Origin: Hofstenia miamia
Taxonomy: Eukaryota; Xenacoelomorpha; Acoela
Direction: 5' to 3'
Assembly: GCA_004352715.1 (NCBI GenBank)
Contig: SCFE01000106.1
Coordinates: forward strand, 53,698 to 117,697
Length of the DNA stretch: 64,000 bases
Under the pieces are notes generated by a model. That model worked only from the letters and a program-made list of their open reading frames with translations, searched no databases and had not been told where the DNA came from. A program made the translations under genes and the position numbers. Below are positions 56,427 through 64,000 of this stretch, piece after piece (within the stretch, counting starts at the first letter, position 1; each line of letters opens with the position of its first letter).

Positions 56427-56554
56427 AAATTAATTTTCAGACAACAACTGGAGGGCAGGGCCAGACATGATGTTTTGAGTGGCTGTTATCATCTTCCTTC
56501 AACTTTGTCCTTGAGTTGTAAGAACCTGATCTTTTTCATTTTAGCACTAACAGC

Positions 56555-57600
56555 TCAGTTCCATTGTAGATTATTTAAGCATCTGATGAAGGTGTCATAA
56601 AATTTTCCATAAAGCCAGAGACCCTTAAGTGTGATCATTAATGTCATCATGGCATCTGTGTTGGAAGTGTGTGCATCCTTGGTGCTGATCTCTGTATCCG
56701 GGAAAAAGTGGATGAACACCTGCCTCAGGGAACCCATTGTGGTCACATGATCAATGAACAGTGAGCAATATTCCTGCACCTGACTGAGAGTCATTTGTTC
56801 TGGGTTGGACACGTTAGCTCTGATCATTGATATAATCTCAATCATCTTGGTGACGTCGTAGTACCAGGTTATATTCTCCATGTTATTGATCCACATTAAG
56901 TCACTGACTGCTTGAAAGAGAATGAGCACACAAGGCCGTAGGGCTGCAATTTTCTCATGAATTGTTTGTAACTGCATGTGCACTGGTAAACCATGTGTGA
57001 AGATGTCTGTGATGTTGAGTTTACTGTCAATAAAAACATGCTCAGGATTTCCTCCAGCAATAAGTTTTTCTCTTACTACTTTGTATTCCCCTGTTCAGCT
57101 AGCTTTTATTTACAAAGTTGACCTTATTGGATAGATGAGCTGCTACCTTCTTTTTGGGCTTCCGAACCTTCCATTTAGGTTGTATAAGGGGTGTCTCTAT
57201 TGGAGGTGGCAGTATGCACAGGAGATTTGATGTCTTTATCTTCTTCTCGAGGTCACTGAGTCCTGCAGGGGCAGCCAAGGTGGTGGTTCCAATTGTGACT
57301 GGGTAATTTATTCTTGCCTCCTTTATTGTGTCCCAAAACTTTCCTCTTAATCCTTTCTGCCGAAGATGTTCTATCTGTTGGTTAGAGATGTGCATACAGG
57401 CAGTGGTGCATTCCACATCCAGAGCTATGTGTCGCCCTGGGGACTGCAGAATGACCAGCTCCTCCTTAGTGAACATTTTGGTGAGACACCATTTCATTAG
57501 CAAGAGAACGTCTTTGTAATGACAATCAACCAAAATTCTCTGTTGAATAGTGAGATCCTCTAAAAATTTGCTAGGATCATGTTCAATTATCAGGTGACAG
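56555..57600 (-). pseudogene. ORF3 of element 1, second half
   Basis: Minus strand, from 57600: IEHDPSKFLEDLTIQ, then VDCHYKDVLLLMKWCLTKMF, ILQSPGRHIALDVECTTACM, RINYPVTIGTTTLAAPAGLS and IETPLIQPKWKVRKPKKKVA, with a stop at about 57099. After a frame break it continues with EYKVVREKLIAGGNPEHVFI and MQLQTIHEKIAALRPCVLIL, then WYYDVTKMIEIISMIRANVS, SLRQVFIHFFPDTEI and LKGLWLYGKFYDTFI, ending at 56555. It is almost identical to element 2 at 61808-62850. There is no recognised domain, no transmembrane segment apart from a weak hydrophobic run (PCVLILFQAV), and no cleavage-site-like basic cluster beyond KWKVRKPKKK. Unknown function. Confidence 0.65.
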
Positions 57601-58345
57601 GTATGTTTTCAACTCTGACAGGCACCCCTATGAGTTGTAACTGAGAGGCTCTGATCTTGACAGGGAAATTTGCTCCATTCAGAATGGTGACATGCGTCTT
57701 CCCATTAGTCACCTTGCATAAGTTGGGCAAGAAAGAGACTCTGCATACATATTTGCCTCATTGTCCTGCAATCATTACATCTCCATTGATATTGTCTCCA
57801 GAGGAGACTGCAACTCTCGTCCAGTGTTTCAGTTCAATCAAAATTGGCGCACTGAGATTAAAAATGATTTCCTTCTCAGGGATGGTAGCGAGTTGGGTGG
57901 CCTCCTGATCTTTGATGGTGATGGTATTATTCTTGTAATCAATTACACAGGAGTTCCTTTCTAGGAAGTCATTTCCCAGTATGAGATCATAAGGGAGTTG
58001 GTGATCTGAAGTGTTGATTACCAGAAGATCCACCTCAAACAGTTCCACATGAATTCTAATTGAGGCGTCCCATAACTTCCCTTTGAGGGAGAGAGGATTT
58101 CCTGAAGCATTGATGAGTTTGACACAAGATGGACCTAAGGATTCTTGGCTGAAACACAGCTCTCAACAGCATTCATCACTGATGATAGAGGCAGTGGCTC
58201 TGGTGTCAACAGTGGCATTAAATATGTTTCCATTTATTTCTACCAGTATCAAATTCTTTCTTAAATGCTGGGTAATAACCAAAATGTTTTGTGCACATTT
58301 GGCAGGAGACAGCGCTCCAGTTAATTTAAATCCTGCAATGTAGTA
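57600..58345 (-). pseudogene. Retropepsin-type protease of element 1
   Basis: The minus-strand reading contains NATVDTRATASIISDEC near 58175-58215, the active-site block (normally D-T/S-G-A; here DTRA, so the glycine is arginine). It continues with CVKLINASGNPLSLKGKLWD, VELFEVDLLVINTSDHQLPY, and DLILGNDFLERNSCVIDYKN near 57955-57985 (the family's ILGxDFL block). A linker, YVCRVSFLPNLCKVTNGKTH, follows to about 57610. Frame changes occur at about 58050 and at a stop near 57757. In an intact element it cleaves the gag and pol polyproteins. Confidence 0.8.
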
Positions 58346-58439
58346 GGGTTTTCAGTTGTCAAATCAACAAGGTTATCAACACAAAGAGACTAATTGGGCT
58401 CATCTATAATGAAGCCTTTGCCATCTGCAATTAGCTGTA

Positions 58440-60095
58440 TCTTAGCCTTGCATTGAGACTTGAGGTGCCCCTTTCTCTGCAGGTAAAGCATTGGTCTGGG
58501 GACAAATTGAATCCCTTCTTGGCAATTGTGAGCTTTCTCATCTCAGGCCTTTTCATCCTGCAGATGCTAGTAATGTCCTTATCAATTCACTGCAAGTTAT
58601 GCAACATATAAACCATGCTGATGGCTTTCCTGATAATTTCATGCAGGCTCTCCTCTGGATCACACTTGACTTCCAGCCTGCTCCTAATGGAAGGGGGAAA
58701 ACCTCGACATATATAGGAAAAAAGATTGTGGCTCAAGTATTTGCTCAATAGGCTGCTCAGTCAAAATAGTCACTCAACCTGGGTAATGTAGTTCCTTATG
58801 TCATCACCAAACTTAAAAGACATATTGCACAGCAAGGTTTTGTACTGATGTTTGATGTGTGGAGCTCTATAGTGATCTTCAAAAAATCCAATCAATAACT
58901 GGTAATTGGTCTTAATATTGCATTTGAGCATCATATATTGGTTGTAAGCCAAGCTGCTGAGGTAGAGTGGGAATTGAGACACTGCTGACTCTTGTGAGTT
59001 TTTATATTGCTTCATTGTGAGCTCAAATAGAAAGAACCACTCATTGAAAGATTGTGATACAGCATCAATTTGGCCAGTAAATTTAGGGAGAACAGAATGT
59101 TTGCTGAACACCTGCATTTGTCCATTAGACTTGAGAGGAAGAATAGATTTCCAATACCTTGGCTGATCTTTCACGCCTGACTGTCCTGGAAGCAGGCTGG
59201 TATCACTTACATGTTCTTTGAAAGCAGGCACTACTGTGGTGCTCACTGGGTCAGGCAGTGATTGAACATACCCAGTCTGAGGGGTAGCTCTGGTAGTTGG
59301 GGTAGATACTTGAGTGAGAGCTGATTGTGCAAATGTAGGTTGACTGCTCAGAGAGTTTGTGCAAAGCAGAACAGAGTTAGGGATCCCCAGAGAGCCTCTG
59401 AACAGAGGAGTTCTCTGTGTGGGGTGGCTTACGCCAACTGACTGAAACATCTGTGCCACTTGACCAATGATCCTTTCTGCTAACTCATCTAAGGCTTTGT
59501 TCAGTGTGGCATGAGTTACATACTCATCATTTCTGCATGACTGCGCCTCCTCTTGGTGATGCGAATTATTAACAGCACTCTTCAATTCATGAATCTGTAA
59601 TTCTAAGGCAATGGTCGACTCTAACATCCGCTGTTCCATCCTCTGGTATGCCACATGCTGTGTATTTATTTCAGCCTGGAGAGACTCCACATGATGTTCA
59701 CTCTCCATCCTTAATGCCACTTGCTGGGAAAGGGCTTCTTTCAAATGTTTGATTTCAGCAAGGTGGATGTCAAACTGTGGCATTGACTGGTCAGTGGTAC
59801 TGACATAACTGTGAGGACAACTAGGAATTGGAGGAGCATTCTGAGTATTCAGAATACAGTGCAAATTTTGGTGAAATCCTGGAATCATTGCACTGGCATC
59901 ACTGTACTGGATGGTAGCCGCGTTTTGATCCATTCTTTGTGTAACTGGGGTAGGAGAATTAGGTTGAGAAAGATCAAGTAAAGGTCCAATGGTACAAGGG
60001 GTAATGTTCGGACTACCAATGCTTGTACAGGGGACACTCCGCATTGGAGAAGTCCCAAAAGTAGGAGAATAAGTAACAGTATGACTAGAATCCAT
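58440..60095 (-). CDS. Gag of element 1 (coiled coil, capsid-like, CCHC knuckle), stop after capsid
   Basis: The likely start is MDSSHTVTYSPTFG at 60095, although the same frame is open upstream to 60329 with a hydrophobic leader. The first 110 residues are proline/serine-rich. Residues around 115-190 (AEIKHLKEALSQQVALRMES through MLESTIALELQIHELKSAVN) are a clear coiled coil. A capsid-like block follows: FTGQIDAVSQSFNEWFFLFE, LTMKQYKNSQES, FFEDHYRAPHIKHQYKTLLC. The long reading stops at 58770. It resumes (FSYICRGFPPSIRSRLEVKC, MVYMLHNLQ) to a zinc knuckle CFTCREKGHLKSQC at about 58450-58495. Gag packages the RNA and forms the particle. Stops between capsid and knuckle suggest a broken copy. 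Confidence 0.78.
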
Positions 60096-60497
60096 AATGA
60101 TTAAATAGCAAAACAATAATTTCCAGTAACTGTCAGTAGGGAGCACTTCCACAGACACAAAAGAAAAGACATAACTCAGGGAGGTAACAACAAGTAACAG
60201 ACCAAATTGGGGAACATGGCAGTATTTGGTAATAAATCCAACACATAAAGCACTAAGAAAGCAAAACAAGATAAGGATTTTAACGAATGACATCAGCCAA
60301 ATAAGACACACCAAGGGCTTCGTCACCATCCTTCAATGGTGGAGAAGTTAAGGTGTACATCAATAGGTGAACTTACACTGAAGTCTTACAGCAATCAGGG
60401 GAAACAACTATCCCAGCTGATACACACCAAAAATGAAAACCAAATAACATCCAGACCATCTAAAGAAACAACAAGATTAAATAGTTATCACGTCAGC

Positions 60498-60515
60498 ATC
60501 CTGTTGCAGTCACCA
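60498..60515 (-). promoter_or_regulatory. Primer-binding site of element 1
   Basis: Directly after the LTR edge, the minus strand reads TGGTGACTGCAACAGGAT. It begins TGG, as expected for pairing with a tRNA 3-prime CCA end. I did not match it to a particular tRNA. Confidence 0.6.
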
Positions 60516-61169
60516 TGTAGAATTGTAGGCTGGTAGGGTAACTTAACTAGAAAACTAATTGACTCTGCAGAAGGTTTAAATAGCATTTACAAAACAGCCA
60601 TGATTCTGAAAAATAGAATAACATAGAACTTATAACTTATAGATGTAACATTTGTAATTCATCCAAGTAACCAACTACATTAGGTAAAATCCAAGATGAC
60701 CAATTCGTATGGCTTCCAGCTGAAGCAAAATCTCCAGGGTGAAGTAAAGTGCTTAACCTATTGACTGGTGCTACCCTATTTGTCTCACTTTTAGTTTCTA
60801 TCTCATATTGAAAAATACAGGATCTCATTTTCATTGTTATCTCTCATCCCACTATTAAATAGTCTGTAATTGCCAGACATTTGTGCTAGCCAATGGCATA
60901 GTATCATCACAGTGTTAGGTTGTATAAGTGCATGTACATGTTGAACTGCTAACAAGAGGTTTATTATTTCCATATACCTAACTGTATACATAACCTGATG
61001 GCTCCACAATTTGGGCTGGATAGTCAAAAGACCTCCAGGAGCTACATGTCGCCCTGTACTGGGGAAATCACTCCCCAAACTTAAGCAATAGTTATCATGT
61101 TAAGATAATATAAACAGAAAAAATACAACAGTAAAACGGCAGTTGAGAGTAGATAAAATCTATTAACTG
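60516..61169 (-). repeat. 5-prime LTR of element 1, cut at a contig join
   Basis: Starts TGTAGAATTGTAGGCTGG on plus and follows the 3-prime LTR base for base with few differences, up to CTATTAACTG before the single N at 61170. About 250 bp are missing. Confidence 0.85.
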
Positions 61170-61170
61170 N

Positions 61171-61664
61171 TGAACGAGAGGTTTATTATTTCCATATACC
61201 TAACTGTATACATAACCTGATGGCTCCACAATTTGGGCTGGATAGTTGAAAGACCTCCAGGAGCTATGTGTTGCCCTGTGCTGGGGAAAGCACTCCCAAA
61301 TTGTCACCAAACTTAAGCAATAGTTTTCATGTTAAGATAATATAAACAGAAAAAATACAATGGTAAAACAGCAGTTGAGAGTAGATAAAATCTATTAACT
61401 GTTCCCTACAAGTTTCTCAGTTTTATACAAAAATTTTGTTCTTACCTGCCTTTGTTTACAAAAAGAGTTGTCTACATAGTTTAATCATGCTTAATTATTC
61501 ATTCCCTTGCAAATTCAATTTGAGCAATAAAATAATAAGCACCACTGAGGGGACAGCAACTAATGATAGCAACCTAATATCAAAATAAATGAAGTGACAT
61601 CATGGTGACGTAAAATACAAAATAAATGAATAATATCTCGAAAAAGTCCCCAAGTGGTTCTACA
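61171..61664 (-). repeat. 3-prime LTR of element 2, partial
   Basis: Begins inside the LTR (GAGAGGTTTATTATTTCC) after the single N and ends GTGGTTCTACA. It is followed by a C-rich plus-strand tract TGCCCCCCC (polypurine tract on minus). Confidence 0.85.
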
Positions 61665-61807
61665 TGCCCCCCCTTGCTCAAATTAATTTTTGGACAACAA
61701 CTGGAGGGCAGGGCCAGACATGATGTTTTGAGTGGCTGTTATCATCTTCCTTCAACTTTGTTCTTGAGTTGTAAGAACCTGATCTTTTTCATTTTAGCAC
61801 TAACAGC

Positions 61808-63989
61808 TCAGTTCCATTGTAGATTATTTAAGCATCTGATGAAGGTGTCATAAAATTTTCCATAAAGCCAGAGACCCTTAAGTGTGATCATTAATGTCAT
61901 CATGGCATCTGTGTTGGAAGTGTGTGCATCCTTGGTGCTGATCTCTGTATCCGGGAAAAAGTGGATGAACACCTGCCTCAGGGAACCCATTGTGGTCACA
62001 TGATCAATGAACAGTGAGCAATATTCCTGCACCTGACTGAGAGTCATTTGTTCTGGGTTGGACACGTTAGCTCTGATCATTGATATAATCTCAATCATCT
62101 TAGTGACGTCATAGTACCTGGTCACATTCTCCATGTTATTGATCCACATTAAGTCACCTGCTGCTTGAAATAGATGGGCACACAAGGCTGTAGGGCTGCA
62201 ATTTTCTCATGAATTGTTTGTAACTGCATGTGCACTGGTAAACCATGTGTGAAGATGTCTGTGATGTTGAGTTTACTGTCAATAAAAACATGCTCAGGAT
62301 TTCCTCCAGCAATAAGTTTTTCTCTTACTACTTTGTATTCCCCTGTTCAGCTAGCTTTTATTTACAAAGTTGACCTTATTGGATAGATGAGCTGCTACCT
62401 TCTTTTTGGGCTTCCGAACCTTCCATTTAGGTTGTATAAGGGGTGTCTCTATCATAGATGGCAGTATGCACAGGAGATTTGATGTCTTTATCTCCTTCTC
62501 AAGTTCACTGAATCCTGCAGTAGCAGCCAAGGTGGTGGTTCCAATCGTGACTGGGTAATTTATTCTTGCCTCCTTCATTGTGTCCCAAAACTTTCCTCTT
62601 AATCCTTTCTGCCAAAGATGTTCTATCTGTTGGTTAGAGATGCGCATACAGGCAGTGGTGCATTCCACATCCAGGGCTATGTGTCGCCCTGGGGATTGCA
62701 GAATGACCAGCTCCTCCTTGGTGAACATTTTGGTGAGACACCATTTCATTAGCAAGAGAACGTCTTTGTCATGACAATCAACCAAAATTCTCTGTTGGAT
62801 AGTGAGATCCTCTAAAAATTTGCTAGGATCATGTTCAATCATCAGTATCTGTTCATCCCCAGTTACTGACCAATGATGCATTGGTTTTTGGGGGATAGTG
62901 CTTTCCCACCAAATTTTTCCAAGTTCACTTTCTCAATTAACTCATGAACGTGGGGTGAAAGTTGTACCACTGAGGATGCTAGTAGTTCCTCTTCCCTGTA
63001 AATCTGCTTGGGCATCCACATCACTTGATTGAAAATAGTGATGGGAATGATTTTTCCCTCCTTGTTGACGTGCCAAGATGATTTGGTGAATTGCCCATAA
63101 CCACATTCCAGATATTTTAGTTTTTACAATCAGAAGAAGGATTCAGTTCTTGCAGGGAGGTCATGCCTCTGGATCATGTCCAGGAATTGGTGAGTGGATT
63201 CTTTCAGTTGCTCTACAAATCAGCTGGTGCTCATCAGGGCGTTATCTGAGTAGAAAATCACGAGCTTGGTTTCTGAGGTCATGCCCCACATATATTTCTT
63301 TACAATGTCGGAGAAAATGTTTATGTCCAACAGACAAATACTAAGTTGATTGCTGGTTAAAATGATGGACATCTTGCTGGTAACACTGGTTGCCCCCACC
63401 AGTTGGCATAATACTTTTCAAATTTGTCCATGGGGCACTTAGTTTTCCCTGGAGAAGAGGGAGGACTGCATTTGTATAGTAACCAGTTTTTTACTTTCCA
63501 CAATAGGGGGCAGACTGTGATTTCATGGATTCTTAGTTTCATAAGAGATGACTGCTTCTCGTGCATCATCAGGATTTGTAACTGGGGTTCTTTTATCAAG
63601 TAAATAGCAAGGATCCAGATGGTGCTGCAGGCATAGATGTTGGGTAGATATTTCTTGGCAAATAAACGTTCTTTGAAGTTCTTCTGGTCTTGGGTGTTGT
63701 AGGAAACTTTAATATCTCTAAGTGTTCTTTCAATAGATGAATGATAGTGGTGTGAAGGGCTCACTATGTCTAGGCGGGGCCAATTGGATTTGGGGTTATT
63801 GTCATCTTTTAGGTCAGACCAGATGGTCTGGATCTCAGTTAATGTTTGTTCACACTGCGCAAATGCAAAACTTATGTGCATATCAGTTATTGTGAGGAGA
63901 GACAGGGTGTGCGGATCTGTCACCTCTAGGGTTTGCGCCTGAAGGATGACCTCAATGATCAGTTTCTGGTCAACTGCCAAGTGATGCAA
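61808..63989 (-). pseudogene. ORF3 of element 2, longest version, unrecognised
   Basis: Best view of ORF3, about 720 codons in several frames. From 63989: MHHLAVDQKLIIEVILQAQT, TDMHISFAFAQCEQTLTEIQ, WPRLDIVSPSHHYHSSIERT, YNTQDQKNFKERLF, then about 200 residues to 63357. Next, in shifted frames, CGYGQFTKSSWHVNKEGK and IFNQVMWMPKQIYREEELLA (63110-62950). Then 62881-62351 (MHHWSVTGDEQILMIEHDPS to LSNKVNFVNKS). Last is a segment to 61808 with YYDVTKMIEIISMIRANVSN and LYGKFYDTFIRCLNNL. It sits where some Ty3 elements carry env. I see no signal peptide, membrane anchor or fusion-peptide-like stretch, and no match to integrase, chromodomain, dUTPase or capsid. Repeated presence suggests a real element gene. 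Confidence 0.6.
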
Positions 63990-64000
63990 TGGTACTTGTT

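Larger units (their letters stand above)
55491..61169 (-). mobile_element. LTR element 1, family 1, minus strand, pol deleted
   Basis: The 3-prime LTR is at 55491-56412 and the 5-prime LTR at 60516-61169 (cut by the single N at 61170). On the minus strand between them: gag, CCHC knuckle, protease, then directly the second half of ORF3. Reverse transcriptase, RNase H, integrase and the first half of ORF3 are missing. The breakpoint is near 57600, where the reading passes from the protease linker into ORF3. Element length as seen is about 5.7 kb. Confidence 0.82.
61171..64000 (-). mobile_element. LTR element 2, family 1, minus strand, runs off the window
   Basis: 3-prime LTR followed (upstream in the element) by ORF3, which is longer here than in element 1 and continues to 63989 or beyond. 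The rest of the element (integrase side) lies outside the window. Confidence 0.8.

Noticed and set aside
60095-60329. Hydrophobic N-terminal extension of gag (MVTKPLVCLIW on) as a signal peptide or membrane leader
   Set aside because: It lies in the leader between primer-binding site and gag, has no counterpart expected in gag, and MDSSHTVTYSPTFG is a better start; the open frame is probably chance.
61808-63989. Calling ORF3 an envelope gene because of its position
   Set aside because: No signal peptide, transmembrane anchor, furin-type site or fusion peptide could be seen; position alone is not enough.

Overview
This is an AT-rich animal (metazoan) genomic window of 64 kb with seven multi-base runs of N and three single Ns that mark contig joins. 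The transposon families present (piggyBac, Tc1-like, IS630-like, ISL2EU-like, MULE, hAT-like, non-LTR and Ty3/gypsy-type LTR elements) and the intron-containing host gene rule out a prokaryote. The repertoire fits an aquatic invertebrate, but I cannot name the species from sequence.

Only one host gene can be assembled with confidence: a six-exon proteasome assembly chaperone 1 gene (psmg1-like, 14097-20379, + strand). All of its splice junctions are phase-consistent and a complete Tc1-like element lies in its third intron. Weaker host-like exons are noted near 13.1-13.3 kb (minus), 13.4 kb and 29.78 kb (plus).

Layout. 0-2 kb: no gene. 2.0-2.9 kb: decayed piggyBac relative. 3.9-5.26 kb: internally deleted copy of a two-gene DNA transposon whose fuller copy lies at 21.4-25.07 kb on the opposite strand. 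6.26-7.29 kb: 71-bp tandem repeats and a non-LTR endonuclease fragment. 8.39-10.73 kb: intact-looking piggyBac element with its sister copy at 29.92-32.09 kb, which carries a frameshifting deletion. 11.0-12.3 kb: decayed non-LTR reverse transcriptase, followed by an IS630-like element with 21-bp minisatellite ends. 13-20.4 kb: psmg1. 25.9-29.3 kb: nested inverted-repeat and hAT-like remnants. 32.85-34.89 kb: ISL2EU-like element (transposase plus SWIM-finger ORF). 36.4-38.3 kb: FLYWCH-MULE transposase with a possible RING-like tail, and a second MULE scrap at 40 kb. 39-44 kb: MITE-like inverted-repeat elements. 44-48.66 kb: LTR-element ORF3 relic and two copies of a small ORF. 48.66-53.88 kb: Ty3/gypsy-type element with RNase H, integrase and an extra 3-prime ORF. 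54.8-64 kb: two minus-strand LTR elements of a second family (gag, protease, ORF3) and a plus-strand gag relic.

The most interesting thread is ORF3, an unrecognised gene in the envelope position of the LTR elements. Recognisably related versions occur at four loci (44 kb, 52-53 kb, 56.5-57.6 kb, 61.8-64 kb), in at least two LTR families. Second is the two-gene DNA transposon with an internally deleted derivative in the same window. Most elements are visibly broken, and several breaks (nesting, microhomology deletions, CpG decay) let the order of events be read.
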